A stretch of 64,000 nt of DNA from Prorocentrum cordatum (lineage: Eukaryota > Sar > Dinophyceae > Prorocentrales > Prorocentraceae): positions 7,501-71,500 of the forward strand of contig CAUYUJ010019904.1 in assembly GCA_963575745.1 (NCBI GenBank), given 5' to 3'. The position numbers and the translations under genes are program-made. The stretch's first letter is position 1, and each line of letters opens with the position of its first letter. Positions 12,469 through 23,745 of the stretch are shown in pieces. Below the pieces are notes generated by a model. The model made no database searches, had not been told where the DNA came from, and saw nothing but the letters and a program-made list of their open reading frames with translations.

Positions 12469-12609
12469 CTCCACAAGAGAAATCTTCTTCTCCATGAACA
12501 AGTCGGCGCCCTTCCGCTTGAAGATGGGGTGCTCCTGCTGCTTACAGACGAAGATGACGTCACCGGTATCCGCATCGGGATGCTCGTCGGCCATCTCTCG
12601 AAAGGGAAT
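12469..12609 (-). CDS. DNAJ: DnaJ exon: substrate-binding domain
   Basis: The most diagnostic exon of the gene, 47 codons. It encodes IPFREMADEHPDADTGDVIF, then VCKQQEHPIFKRKGADLFME, then KKISLVE. GDVIFV-x-x-Q-x-EHPxFKRKGxDLF and SLVEA are signature elements of the peptide-binding C-terminal region of type I DnaJ proteins. Acceptor CGCCAG in phase 0; the donor is GC after GTG GAG, so the next exon must begin Ala-Leu-Cys-Gly, as found at 7783. No internal stop or frameshift. Confidence 0.96.
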
Positions 12610-13449
12610 CTGGCGCGGCTGTTTCGCCCTCTCCCCCCCCCCACGCACCCTCTGCGAAGCCCTGGTCATCAAGTGGTCGGCAAAAGCAAAGCGTGCCGAG
12701 GCGTTCTCGTTCCGTGACTGTCTTCTCGGGCATGACCGTGCGATAGCTGAACGCGTCGCAGCGTGCCTCTCAGCCTCTCCCTTCCTCTCTCCGCTCTCCC
12801 TCAGCCAGTCTGCTCCTGTTGCTCCTGCGCCTTTCCTGCTGTTCCTCTTCCTGTTCTCATTCCTGTCTTTCCTGCTTCTCCTCGTTCCCTCAATCCTCCT
12901 CCTGAGCGTCCTTCTGCACTGGGTATGATAAACGAACCTTTCAGCAAGGATCCAATTGTAATTTCTTATTCGTCGTGGTTTCAGGCCCAGGGGCTGGTGG
13001 AGGAGGACAAGGAGAGGGAGGAGAGGAAGATAGTGAGAAGGGCGGTAAGAACATGCAGAAGGTAGGCGCGAGGATGATGAGCGGCGGGCAAGTTGGAGGT
13101 GGGGGGGAAGGAGAAGATGTGGATGGGTGAGGGTGAAGGGTACGACGACTGGAAACGGGAAGCAGGAGGGGGAAGGGGGAAAATAGCGAGGAAGAGGGTG
13201 TGGGGGCTCATCTCAATCCCCTCCCTGAGACGCTCCCCGGCTCTTGAGACTTCCCTGCGCCATCGATGGACGAAAGGCTCAGGCTCACAAACCTAGAAGG
13301 CGGTCAGAACCCGTCACACCCATGGGCGCGGCAAAGATATGCAAAGATGGAGGGAGACGGGAGGAGAGCCTCATCCCCCCCCTGGAGTCCATCTCTTACC
13401 AAGGGGCAATGATGCCCCGCGCCACCTCACAAATAAGATACCCCCGTGG

Positions 13450-13560
13450 GAACAAACAACGACATAAACATAAATGGTTGGAGGTCCGTGGGGCTCCAAT
13501 CCGAGAAATCCGCGCGGAGCTCCGAACATTTTTGTTGTGTAATGTGTTGTTCCCCGACTT
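13450..13560 (+). repeat. SINE-like repeat J, copy at 13.5 kb
   Basis: CCAATCCGAGAAATCCGCGC, GGAGCTCCGAACATTTTTG, then TTGTGTAATGTGTTGTTCC. Confidence 0.5.
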
Positions 13561-13938
13561 GTTTAACACTCCCTCATGTTTGTGATATGTCCCCTTACTC
13601 AATTCTCCCTCCTCATGTATGCGTTCACGTGCAGCTCCCAGCCCGCACCTTCCACGTGGCGCCAGCGAGAACACACCAACGCCATCGACCAAATTGCCTT
13701 ACCAGTGCAGCTGCAACCAGATGTGAAACGGCGACGGCATTGGATGAGGAACCATTGGGTAAGGAACCCAGGGTCTGGAGGCCAGTGAAGCACCAATTGA
13801 GGCTTGGCCATGGATAACCACGCCGCCTTCATCAGATAAGGAATCCTCGAGGGTTTGACGCCTCCGGGGCAGAAGGGGCTGATCGCCCATCACCACGCAT
13901 TCACAATCAAATCTGCATACGTACCATGAGTTGGTCTC

Positions 13939-13983
13939 CTTGTGACCGTCCATCGCGCCTTTCGTGATCACCACCTCCAGCAC
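13939..13983 (-). CDS. DNAJ: DnaJ exon: CTD-I after zinc finger
   Basis: A 45-bp exon encoding VLEVVITKGAMDGHK. This matches the KVLEVxIxKGxxDGxK segment that follows the zinc finger in type I DnaJ proteins. Acceptor CCTTCAG, phase 0; the exon ends at Lys before GAGACC, read as a GA donor. It bridges exon 22863-22768 (ending KERE) and exon 12609-12469 (beginning IPFREM), giving a family-typical sequence across both junctions. Confidence 0.9.
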
Positions 13984-14759
13984 CTGAAGGTACGCTGATG
14001 CACGGAATCACTGATGGGATGTTCGAACACATGAGCACACGCGTACGAGTTGAAGAAAATGGGCGGCGATGATGCGTGCTGTGCGCATTCGACGGCAAGT
14101 CTTGATCGTAAGGAGGGGAGCCGCCCTTGGCTTGGGTGCGAGCGCACGAATGTACCCGTGCGTGTTTTGCGAACGATCCCACTAGACATAGGATCCCACC
14201 TATGCCTCACAGACACACATACACACACCTTACACATCTGATCGGCCCACGGTCCACTCGAAAGCACCGACAACGTCCGCAAACCACTCCCCCTCCCCAT
14301 GCGTTCCCTTCCTCCTCGTCGTCGTCATCATCCTCTTCCTCCGTCGGTCGTCGTCGTCGTCCTCATCCTCCCCCACCTCAGCTGATCGCTGTGCAGAATC
14401 ACTGACTGGGACGGCGTATACGTGGACGTGCGGAGGAGCGAAGATTCCAAGTCCCCTGGAAGGATGCGTAGTCATAGGGCCTTGCGGGACCATGCCGTAC
14501 TCTGGGCCTCGGTGCTGAGAACGGGGAGGTTCTGCTTTGCCATGCGTGCGTGGCCCAAATGGGCTTCTGAGTTAACCGAACACTTCAAAGAAGGCCGCCC
14601 GCGGTTGCTTTCCATCATCTGTTTGGTCCGACTCCTTGCCGCGCTCATACTTCGCGTCCTGCTGCTGCTGTTCATCCTCCTCCCCGTCCCGTCTTCTGAT
14701 TGGCGACCGAAGGGTGATTTGCCTGCGCACAAAAACGTGTTCCCGTTAGGAGGAGGGAG

Positions 14760-14762
<3 letters not shown>

Positions 14763-14793
<31 letters not shown>

Positions 14794-14901
14794 GGAGGAG
14801 GAGGAGGAGGAGGAGGAGGAGGAGGAGGAGGAGGAGGAGGGGGAGGAGAGGGAGGAGGAGGAGGAGGAGGAGGAGGAGGAGGAGGAGGAGGAGGAGGAGG
14901 A
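14763..14901. repeat. GAT/GGA microsatellite at LINE 3' end
   Basis: (GAT)n followed by (GGA)n. Read on the LINE sense strand this is (TCC)n then (ATC)n directly after the last recognisable element sequence. Confidence 0.95.
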
Positions 14902-14947
14902 GGGGCGACCGTAGCCGATGAGTCCAGGCTACAGAGCGGCAGCGCGA

Positions 14948-15908
14948 TCAGCAACCTATGGCTGCTTTCCCTGCTGCCAGAATGGTGTAGCGAAATGGTG
15001 GTGTGCAGGGAACGCTCCCACGAATATCGCATTCTGCCTTGAGTTTGTGATCTATGTGAAACGCCAACGCGCTAACCATGTGCAGAAGGGCGCGGGGATA
15101 CTCCCGTTCTGGGTCGGGCTCCATGCCAAACCCGAGCCGAGTAATGGGGGAGGCGGGCAAATGGCAACGAGGGAGCGCAAGCAGGTGAAGCAAGTGGGGG
15201 CACGAAATATAGTGGCTGAACTCGTCACGTGCTGAGGGCGCGCACCCGAACAGACAGGGCCTCTGAGCCGTGGCTGGGAGCCGAGCTGAGGTGGTCCAGG
15301 CGCCGGCCAGCGTCATGGGGCGGGCCCATGCCCAGGACGGCGGAGTTCTGACCAATATCCTACGTAGCGCTGCTGCCTGATCTAATCGTCGGGGAGGTGG
15401 GGGAACCGGGGGAGCCAAAAATGAATGCGACGACGAAGGGGGGAGGGCATGAGATCAGGGAACATGGAAATCCGGAGCGAGCGGGCGAACACTCGCTGTG
15501 GGAAAGGGCGGCGGCCGTCCCGACCGGCAGCGCGGAGCTCCGCACTGGACAAGGGAGGGGTTGGGGAATACCCATGGGAGGAGTGGAGGACGGCGAAGCA
15601 AATTACTCGGCTATGCTGACACGATTCCTCCACCATTCAGGCGAGAGGGCCCCTCGGATGTAAGCCACGAGGTGCCCATGGTCCCAAGCATGTTCTCGCA
15701 GCTGCGCTAGAGCGGCCTTCCACGCCTCCACTGGTCCCGCCATCAAAGTTTGGTGTGCTGTCGGCCATGCCGCTGCAGCGGCGGTCGTGCGGAGCGGGGA
15801 GGGGGTGGCAGAGGAAAGCCAGCTACCGATGCTCAACAACTCGGCCAACGCAAAGGAGTTCGGGGGGAGACGCAGGAGGCGGTGGAGGACGTTCAGCAGA
15901 GAGAACAA
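14948..15908 (-). pseudogene. LINE C-terminal region with CCHC-like knuckle
   Basis: Frames after the RT include PVEAWKAALAQLREHAWDHG at 15908-15603 and, at 15418-14948, RPCLFGC followed by DEFSHYISCPHLLHLL. The spacing C-x3-C-x9-H-x3-C is a zinc-knuckle-like pattern, consistent with the C-terminus of this LINE group. The element ends a little downstream against a microsatellite. It is in a different frame from the YADD block. Confidence 0.7.
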
Positions 15909-15950
15909 CAGCAGGGAGGGGAAAGAGTTGGGAGAGGTAGCGGCACACTG

Positions 15951-17392
15951 TCAGACTTCCCAGGCCATAAATCCTACAGCTGGCTTCCGCGGGGGGTCTT
16001 GGTGAAGGACGTTTCCATGGTCCCGCTCTTCCACTTTCGCACCGCCGCGGCCCACTGATCTTCCAGACCAGCCTCCAGGCCGACCAGACGCCGAAGATAG
16101 GGAGCATCTAGCAGTCTTGAACGCATCCCACTCCGGGACCAAAACCTGGAGAAGCTGGCACATCTGTCGAAAACTGGCCTCCGTGAAGCGCTGCCCCCAC
16201 GGAACTAAAACACACCTGGCAGGCTGAAGCTCCAGCATGGCGATCTTTTCAGCCGAGGCGAAAGGAGGGAGAAGAAGGGGGAGGTCGTGAACGGAGGGGA
16301 GAGTGGAGCCCACATCGTCGGCATAAGCGCCGTTGAGCGGCGGCACGCTTGGGAGGTGCCGGATCTGGGCCGTCTGCTCCGCAAGGTTCCTCGAAAACGG
16401 ATCCATGGCGAGGGCCCAAGGCTACCGGAGAGGGGGAACCCCTGATCGACTCCAGAAGGCACAAAAAAACATCCGAGCACGAAGGGGAAGTGAGCGAGAG
16501 AGGAGGCGTAGACGGCATCCACGGAGGCCACGAAACCCTCAGGTATCTTTTGCTTCAAGAAGCAAGCACACGGCGGAGAAGCTGCCGCGACAGCGGAGGA
16601 ACCGCTGCCTTGAAATCGCAAGACACGAGGACAGGCCTCATCTCACTGCGGTGGCTCGCAGCCCTGCCGCAAACGCCATGGGCGACGATGTGTTCCATGA
16701 AACTCCTTCCCCGTATGAGCCCCTGCTGGACGGGGTGCGCTCTCTTGCCGATGACCGCCGACAGCTCGTGGTTGACAGCGGTATTCATGGCCTTGACGTC
16801 GGTGCTTTTCAAGCTTAAGCGGTCGCAGCTGCCGGGCACCCCGGATGGCGTGAACCGCGTCGGCGAGCTAGTGGCCTTCGGCACGACAGCAAGGTCCGAG
16901 AAGTTGAAGCCCCACGGAGGTTCGCGCCCAGCACAGAAGGCTCACCACGACCGAGTTGAGAACCTGCAGAAACCGCTCGTCCAGCAGCCACGCCGAAGCA
17001 GGTAGGCGGTCGGGGCCAGGTGACAAGGGTGCTGCTCGACAGAGGGCCCCCTCAAGCGCCTTCAACGACGGAGCGGGCAACCGCGGGGCGTCGTAGTCAA
17101 GGATGTGCTCGGCCAGGCACTGGTCAATCATGGCCTCGTCGACAACATTTCCGCGGAAAACGGGGCCCCAGTGACGGAGAAGCTCTGCGCGCATGGGGGC
17201 ATCGCCGCGTAAAGTTTCACGCTGGTGGCCGGGAGCATCCACGCGAATGCCCGACAGGTGAAGGAAGGCGTCGGCGATGCGGCACCCACAGAAGCGCGCG
17301 CCGGCCAGCAGCGCGATGTAGCGTGTGCGATGCCGAGGGGCCGGCACCTCCTGGACGTAGCCGGGCCGCGTCCTCGGCGCGCTTGGCCGCAA
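15951..17392 (-). pseudogene. LINE reverse transcriptase, frameshifted
   Basis: Pieces of one RT domain lie in three frames. 17392-16868 carries HWGPVF and the connector APLSPGPDRLPASAW. 16884-16555 carries RLSLKSTDVKAMNTAVNHEL, HPVQQGLIRGRSF and SCDFKAAVP, that is RT blocks 1-3. 16621-16205 carries GVDQGFPLSGSL (block 4). 16406-15951 carries AYADDVG at 16328-16308, the catalytic aspartate box. The order is correct for a LINE RT but shifts and stops separate the blocks, so it is inactive. Confidence 0.9.
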
Positions 17393-18298
17393 GGCTCTGC
17401 AGGCGTTCGTGGCACTGGGCGCGGAGGTGCACCGACTGGATCAAGAAGGCCTCGAGGTCGCGCAGCACCACGCCTCTCGTCAACGAGCAGGTGAGAGGTC
17501 CAAAACTCAGTGGCGTCAATGATGGTCTGGGCCAAGGCTGCGTCCTGCCGCCAGATGGCCCTTGCAATAGCTCTAGCAACACTTCGCCGGCCATCGTCAG
17601 CTTCCTCGGATCCGTTACCGAGCGGCAGCCGCTGGAGTTCCTTGCGGGCCCAGCGGGCCGCTTCGCGCATCGGGGTGTCGACAAGGGCCAAGCGCGCCGT
17701 CGTGCCCAGGGCGTCCAGGTCGGCACAATCGAGGAAAGCCTTCACATGCCGTGGAAAGCGGGGCGACCTGAAGATGTTTTCTGGCATGGCTTGCACGTCG
17801 CGGGGCGATTCTGCTTTCTCGACCGGATGGGCTGCTGCACGATGGCATGGTCGCTGATGCCCAATCCGACAAGGAAGCTGCCTCCTGCCAGATCTCCATA
17901 GCGTTGTCCGTCTCAACCGCCCAAGGCAATCGCACAGAGACGGATGCGCGGTCAATGAAGGAGCTGCTCTGGGCCGCCTTGGCAAAGCGCGTCGGGAGCT
18001 CGCAGCACACCTCCATCATGGAGCCCTGGCAGAGGCGTTTCCAACCAGATTGGCTGGCCTGGGTGCGGTGCCATGCCGAGCCGACTTCCGGAGAAACTCG
18101 GGGAGGCATTCCGTCGTCAGAATGTTCCGGGGAGCCTCCGCAGGAACCTTCTGTGCGCAGGTGCGCTTCGTCCTCAGAAGCGGCAGGCGCTGCGCTGTCA
18201 TGACAACCAGCCGGAGGGTCGAGACGGTCGCGGGGGCGCCGAACCCGGGCCCGGGCAGGTTGGGGACGGAGGTGATGAACGGGTTCATGGTCGCTTAC

Positions 18299-18800
18299 GT
18301 TGAAATCGCCGATGGCCACAAACAGACGATGCAGCTCCGCCTGCTGAGCCTAGCGGGCAGAGGAGCCCCACGCAGTCCAGATACGCGACCGCTCATAGAG
18401 GGTCAAATCGAAACTGTGGATATTCATCCGTTTCAAAAACTGGTTCCTGCAAGGAATGGAGATCAGCAGCGTGGCCCCCCCCCCGCCGCCAACACCCCGA
18501 AGCCGAAGGTCGGGATAAGCGAGGGGTCGATTGCGGCAAGAGTCCTCTCCGAATGCCAGGGGGCAAAGAAAGCGATGCCTCCTGTGCCAGGGGTGGCCCC
18601 AGCAGAGAAGAAGAGACGATACTGGTAGGGGTACGGTCGGAGGACCACGCGACTTGTAGGCTCCCGACCATGAGCTTCTTGTAGCAGAATGACCTTGCCT
18701 CGGCGCATCACCTGCTCCAGGCGGGCCCACTTGCCACGCCGCTGGTCACCGCGGTGGCACATGAGCCAACGGGCGTTCCAAGACGCCAACCGGAGGCCGA
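18299..18800 (-). pseudogene. LINE endonuclease (EEP) domain, frameshifted
   Basis: Starts LRLASWNARWLMC, the canonical opening of endonuclease/exonuclease/phosphatase domains (SWNxR). It continues VILLQEAHG (catalytic Glu) and GGIAFFAP, then loses frame near 18463. In a neighbouring frame AIGDFNVSDHEP appears at about 18319-18290, the GDFN motif of the same fold. These domains nick target DNA for target-primed reverse transcription. The domain is split over at least two frames, so it cannot be active from this copy. Confidence 0.85.
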
Positions 18801-20162
18801 AGGAACTGGAGCCGGACTGCGCATCGCCCAGCACCCAAGGGCACCAGCGCCCATTAGGATGACAACCAGGTCGACGTGTCCACCGCCGAGGGCGTAAGCG
18901 CGGCCTGGAGGCGACGCTGGACCTCCGCCTCGTCGATCCTCCAGAGGTCCGCCGCGAGTCCCAGAAGAGCTTGCTCAGCTCATCGAAGCCGAAGCCCTGG
19001 GGCACGAGCTTGACGATAAGCACGGACTTGCTGCTGATGAGGCCTGGCGAGCGGTTCGCGGTTCGCAGACCAAGTGCCCTGCGGGTACATCTCGGTGAGG
19101 AGTGCCAGTGCCCGCTTCGTGCGCATTTTCATTCGGACCTGCTCGGGAGCTTTGTCGGCTCCGATGTAGATTGGGCACTGCTGACCCGCAAGCGCAATGG
19201 CGGAGAAGGAGCGCCATTGCCCGCCGGGCTGGCGCAGCGCTCTGGCGAGGGCGACGGTGCGGGGGGCTGCCGCAGGGCCGCCGTGGATGTGGATGTAGAA
19301 GCGTTTGGCGGGGCCCGCGCAGCCCAGCACGTCAATGTGCTCCTCGTCCACGCCCGAGTCGGAGATCCACTGCCGGAGGCTCGCCTTGACCGTCTCGATG
19401 GACAAACACTGGTGCGAGCCTGCAGAGAACATGCGCGGGCCAGCGTCACGGCGTACTCTGCCAGGCGCGCCAGGTCCGCGGCCGGGCCGAAAGCTGGCGC
19501 TCGGCGATGGCCAGGGACGCCTTTTTGTCGTCCACGTTCTTCTTGAAGCGCTCGTTCCCCTGGACCAAACGATCGTGCTCGCGACGGAGCCGTTGGATGT
19601 CAGTGCCGTGACCGTCGAGCCGCTTGAAGGTGGGGTCGAAGAAAGTGGACATAGTTGTGACCACCGCGTTCTGCGCCGCTGCCGTGTTGCGCTGGCACAC
19701 CTCCTCCATCTGGGCGACCGTGGAGTCCATGTGGGACTTGACCACCCAGGACAGCGCGGAACGCATCTCCTCCAAGAGGGCGTCAGCCTGGCCGGGGCGA
19801 GGGGCCGAGCCTTCAGCAGGCGGCGCAGCTGGCAGCCGCGTGGACTGCGTGGCGAAGGTGGGCTTCGCCTCCAGCGCTGCGAGCATTGAGGTGCCGGGCG
19901 TAGCCGAAGAGCCCGCTGCGTCTGAGGCACGTCCGCCTGGGGCGTAGCGACCGCGGGAGGCGCCATGTCCACGTCGCCACGGGCGTTGTTCTTGAAGGGC
20001 GTCGTGAGCAGCCAATGTCTCGCAGGTGGCCTCCGCTGCTGCAGCACGGGCGTGGAGATCCTGACGGTGCTGACTGCTGCGTTGGGAGCGGCGTGCTGTG
20101 CCGTTCTTCTCACTGCGGCTGTAAGAATGAGGCGCATCAGAATCGCCGCTGGGGGAGTCCAT
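18800..20162 (-). pseudogene. LINE 5' ORF: coiled-coil and basic domain, frameshifted
   Basis: An open stretch starts at the ATG at 20162 (MDSPSGDSDAPHS) and runs to about 19446 with heptad-like segments (VVKSHMDSTVAQMEEVCQR; then LRREHDRLVQGNERFKKN), suggesting a coiled coil. The sense then moves to another frame, where FYIHIHGGPAAAPRTVALAR and FSAIALAGQQCPIYIGADKA occur before LLTEMYPQGTWSANREPL. This resembles the nucleic-acid-chaperone-like leader found upstream of the endonuclease in LINE polyproteins. The frame change near 19,450 and stops further on mark it as broken. Confidence 0.7.
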
Positions 20163-20234
20163 GGCGGCGATTGTAATAACTATTCAACGTAGTGGGGACG
20201 GGTGCCGGACGAAGTTCGGCAAAGAATTGTCAGG

Positions 20235-21235
20235 TAACTATCACGGGGAGAATGAGGAGAAGGAAGAGGACCAATGTACACTGTACACCCAAGACGCATC
20301 AACGATGTTGTACTACACCTTCTCTCCAAGTCCCCTCTTCATAAGTCCCTGCAAGAGTTTACATATTGGCATTGCACAGAAGACAACCATCTGAGAAACA
20401 CCAGCCGGACCAAAACCATTACCACCAACGCGTATAACAAGGATGCACGATAAAGATGCAAGGTCCTTGGAAGGGCATGCCGACACTTTTTTTGAGCAGG
20501 GCACGGCCAATAAAAGTGACCAAGGATGGGCATAGGAAGAAGGACGCAAAAATAACCTAAGACAATCCTTCATCCTTACTGTCCGTGCTAAGTATAATGG
20601 GACCTCAGCGCCGCGAATCAACGTGACTGCTGCGCCCTGGCAATCCAAAATCTTGCCAAAACACCATTCCTGGGATTTCACAGCACGAATCAATGTGACT
20701 GTTGCACCGTGACAATGCTGAACCGTGCCAGAACACCTTTCCTGGGTCTGCGCCATACGAACCCTGGAAACGGCTGCAAGCGTTTAACAAGAATGCACGC
20801 GGCGCTAAGGCGAGAACCGTATTTGAAAAGGAACCACCCTACATCTTTGAAGATGCTGCAAACTGTTCATACGAATGTGCGCGGCGCTAAGGCGAGAGCC
20901 ACATTTAGGACAGGAGGCGCCGCCCATCCTTGAAACGGATGCAAACGTTTAGGGCGACGGCTCGCGGCGCTGAGGTCAGAACCACATGTTCGAAATCGCC
21001 TTTCCTCCATCCCAGAATCAGTTGCAAGCTTTTAAAGCACGTGTGCGCGGCGCTACGGCGAGAGCGACATGTTGATAACGGCCCGCCCTCCGTATGTGAA
21101 ACTGTTACAAATTTCAAGGTCCTGGGTCGCAAATGGTTAGGGATTCTCAGGCGAAGCGCCCAGCCCGCCCTGCCGTCACGTCTCGGGGTGCGACGGGGAG
21201 GGGGCATCTATAAGGAACATGAATTGGAGAGGAAG
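20235..21235 (+). repeat. Composite modular repeat, copy 2
   Basis: Same module order as copy 1: GGA-rich start (20,240), block A (20,275-20,390), block B (20,590-20,760), block C (20,780-21,110, about four units), block D (21,115-21,235; GCGAAGCGCCCAGCCCGCC). About 200 bp of extra sequence separates A from B. It abuts the 5' end of the LINE relic at about 20,162-20,230. Confidence 0.75.
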
Positions 21236-22576
21236 GTTAGCTGGGGGAGCATGGGGGGCCAGCGGAGCTGCGGAGAGGAAGCGAGCGTGGAGAACAGAGC
21301 TGGGAAGGAGGAGATACAAGGATGAGGACGGGGAGGTACGTGAGGGGAAGCGGCGGAGGCGGAGGGCGAGGCGTGGGAGGAAGAGGATGGAGAGGAGAGG
21401 GACAAGCAAAGTGCCGGGGCTAAGGTAAACGCGTGCCAAGAATGCTCAGGACCAACGTGCGTTCTAGACGGAGAGACGTCGCCATCTTCGGACCCCCTGG
21501 GGGGTCCTGCAGAGCGCCCGCCACGCGCGATTCTAATGCAACCTCTCCTCCCTGGGCGCTCCCAGACGGAAAACAATCGCCCCTGTCGGAAATCCTGGGG
21601 GGCCCGCAACGTGCAGGCCACACGCAATCCTACGTAATGCCACCTCGTCTCTGCGTGTGCGCCCAGGCGAAGAAAACAGTCGCTTCTTCTGAAACGCACT
21701 GAGAGTCCGCAGCGTGAAGACAAGCTGCTGATCTTCATGTTGCTCGTTCCGATGCCGCCACAAACAGTCTGACAATTTCCCAGCGAAGACATTCCAAGGC
21801 AAGGCCGCCCCAAGAAGTTCCCGCCAGGGACTGTTTCTCTGAATTGCAGCGAGAGCGGGACGTAACAGAGAGGGGGGGCAATACTAGCAACCAGCTTTGC
21901 AAGTGCCTCCAGAGACCCACGGAGGTCCCCGAAGGCCTCCAAAGGTCTGCGATCCCAGATCCCTGGATGCCCCCAGAAGCAAGAAACTCCAGCAAACCGT
22001 GCACCGTAGATCTTCCACAGCCTTACTTTCCTCCTCCGCACCAGGGCCCCGTACGCGGGGACTTGGCTAAACCTGGCCATTGGCACGCCCCAGAAAAGTG
22101 CAGCCGTGGGCCGGAACAGTCTCGATGCGCGGAGATCTCGCGCAAGATGCTCGTTTGCAAAGTCCTGGTCTCTGGGGCACTGAACACCTCCTACATCATT
22201 CAATGCAGAAGTCTGGGAACAATTATGGTAACCCTCGGGAATGCATGCCCCTGCAACTGCCCAAATGCGCTGTACACATACATTTGATGATGTGCAATCA
22301 CGAATGCCGTGTGAACGCGCGATGCTCACCCCAACAAAAAATAAAAGGATCCCCACCTCCTCCTTCTCCTCCTCCTTCCCTCGGTCCATGTCTTTGCTTG
22401 AACAGAGAACAATTCATCCTCCTGCTCTTCCTCACCGCTCTCTTCCCCAGCCCCCTTCCCCCTCCCAGACGCAGCACTGCGGGCCAATTGATCTAGAGCA
22501 CCTGTGCACATCAAAGGCGGGAGCCGCGTCTTACCACCTTCGCCACCGCCTGAGACACCTCCTGGGAAGGCGAAAA

Positions 22577-22645
22577 CCGACCCCCCCACCCCCAGTCCCG
22601 ACCCCATCCCCGAACCCGCGAACCAAGGGGTCGGGACTGGGGGTG
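22577..22645. repeat. 19-bp perfect inverted repeat in DnaJ intron
   Basis: CACCCCCAGTCCCGACCCC at about 22,577-22,595 and its exact complement GGGGTCGGGACTGGGGGTG at about 22,627-22,645, with a third (direct) partial copy near 22,685. On the minus-strand transcript this could form a hairpin just 3' of the donor at 22767. Confidence 0.85.
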
Positions 22646-22767
22646 GGAGTGTTCCCTTTCAGAGTCCAAAGAAAAAGAAAATGCCACCACCCCCAGTCCC
22701 GACCCTCCTCCGACAAAGTACTGCCCACCATCCTCGCCCCCCTTCCTCCTACTGGGGTCGGGCGCGC

Positions 22768-22863
22768 CTCCCTCTCCTTGCTGGTGCTGAAGGAGCGGCC
22801 CTGGCCCCCGCAGGCGCCGCAGGCCGACTGCATCTGCTGGATCATGGGCCCCATGCGCACGAC
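22768..22863 (-). CDS. DNAJ: DnaJ exon: zinc-finger core
   Basis: Encodes VVRMGPMIQQMQSACGACGG followed by QGRSFSTSKERE. The GPMIQQMQ loop and CGACGGQG (CxxCxGxG) are diagnostic of the DnaJ zinc-finger region. In canonical four-motif proteins another CxxCxGxG follows a few residues later; here that place is taken by RSFSTSKERE, so the protein shows only two cysteine motifs. By comparison with DnaJ these correspond to motifs 2 and 3, which form zinc centre II; that only centre II remains is an inference. Acceptor GCCAAG, donor GC after GAGAGGGAG, both phase 0. A 19-bp perfect inverted repeat lies about 120-190 bp downstream in the intron. Confidence 0.93.
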
Positions 22864-23262
22864 CTTGGCGCTGTCCCCATAGTCAGTATGCAGCTCAGCT
22901 CCGACCCCTCCAATATTCCTCGTCTCCCCCCGACTGTTCAGAACTATCCCTCCTCCCTCCCCAGACATGCTCGCGTCGCGAGGAGATCATAACAGAAATA
23001 ATTTTGTGGTTTTCACCTTCGGGGGGCTCTCGCCGGGCCCCGTGACCGTCAAACATTACTCGGGGTTCAAAAAAAACGGCCATGGGCAGAGGGTCGGGGC
23101 TTCTGGGGGCGCCGTCTCGGAGAAACCAACGCAAGTCCTTCAAACTATGTTTTTCTTCAGCCCCGGGCCCGCCACAGCACTCCCCAATGAAAGCGCAACG
23201 ATGGCGCATCCATTCCCGGCTGTGAGGCGAAAGGAAGTGGGAGAAGGACCACCTGAGAAAGA

Positions 23263-23301
<39 letters not shown>

Positions 23302-23335
23302 CGATCTATATATACATTTATCGATGCATTTGCAG

Positions 23336-23745
23336 ACTCTCGGGCGCTAGCCCTTTGCATGCTTCCGTTCCCGCTTCCAACCGAAAACGAAGCATGTGCG
23401 ATATCTGCCTGGAGCCATCTGCAGGAAAAAGGACGGCGCTAGGCTTTGTCGCCGCATCCGCACAACCGACTACACGAACTTGCTCGTATTAAACGCTCTA
23501 GCTCGACGGGCTGGAAGCGACGAAGACCAAGGTATGGGGGTGAGAAATCTGCGCACAAAAAAGGGATCGGCCTTTTCCGCCCCGCCCCCCGCAGAGAACA
23601 CCAGGCACGCCAAAGCAATCTATCATTGAGCGGACTCTCGGGCGCCAACCTTTTGTATACTTCTGTTTCCCAAGCCAGACCAGAAACAACCCCTGTGAGA
23701 GGTTAGCCTGGAGACGCCTGCAGAGAGGACGGCAACAGACATTGT
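23336..23745 (+). repeat. Direct repeat pair of about 105 bp
   Basis: ACTCTCGGGCGCTAGCCC (23,336) and ACTCTCGGGCGCCAACC (23,634) begin two alignable segments that continue with TTTG, TTC(C/T)GTT and GCCTGGAG-x-C-x-TGCAG. Degenerate; in the DnaJ intron 28744-22864 region next to exon 22863. Confidence 0.5.

Larger units (their letters stand above)
14910..20230 (-). mobile_element. Degenerate non-LTR (LINE-like) retrotransposon
   Basis: About 5.2 kb on the minus strand carrying, in element order, an ORF1-like/leader region, an apurinic-type endonuclease domain, a reverse transcriptase with YADD, and a C-terminal CCHC-like knuckle. The parts lie in different frames with interrupting stops, so the copy is dead. 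It sits entirely in the 8.8-kb DnaJ intron between 22767 and 13984, in gene orientation. The 5' limit is near the ATG at 20162 or slightly beyond, where composite repeat copy 2 begins. The 3' limit is close to the GGA/GAT microsatellite at 14763-14901. No target-site duplication could be identified by eye. Confidence 0.88.

Noticed and set aside
12323-12928. Plus-strand 201-codon frame over the DnaJ exon at 12.5 kb
   Set aside because: It is the antisense of a clearly recognisable DnaJ exon and ends in poly-Leu from CTC-rich DNA.
17020-17901. Plus-strand 293-codon frame
   Set aside because: Antisense of the LINE reverse-transcriptase region; low-complexity Arg/Pro/Ala translation.
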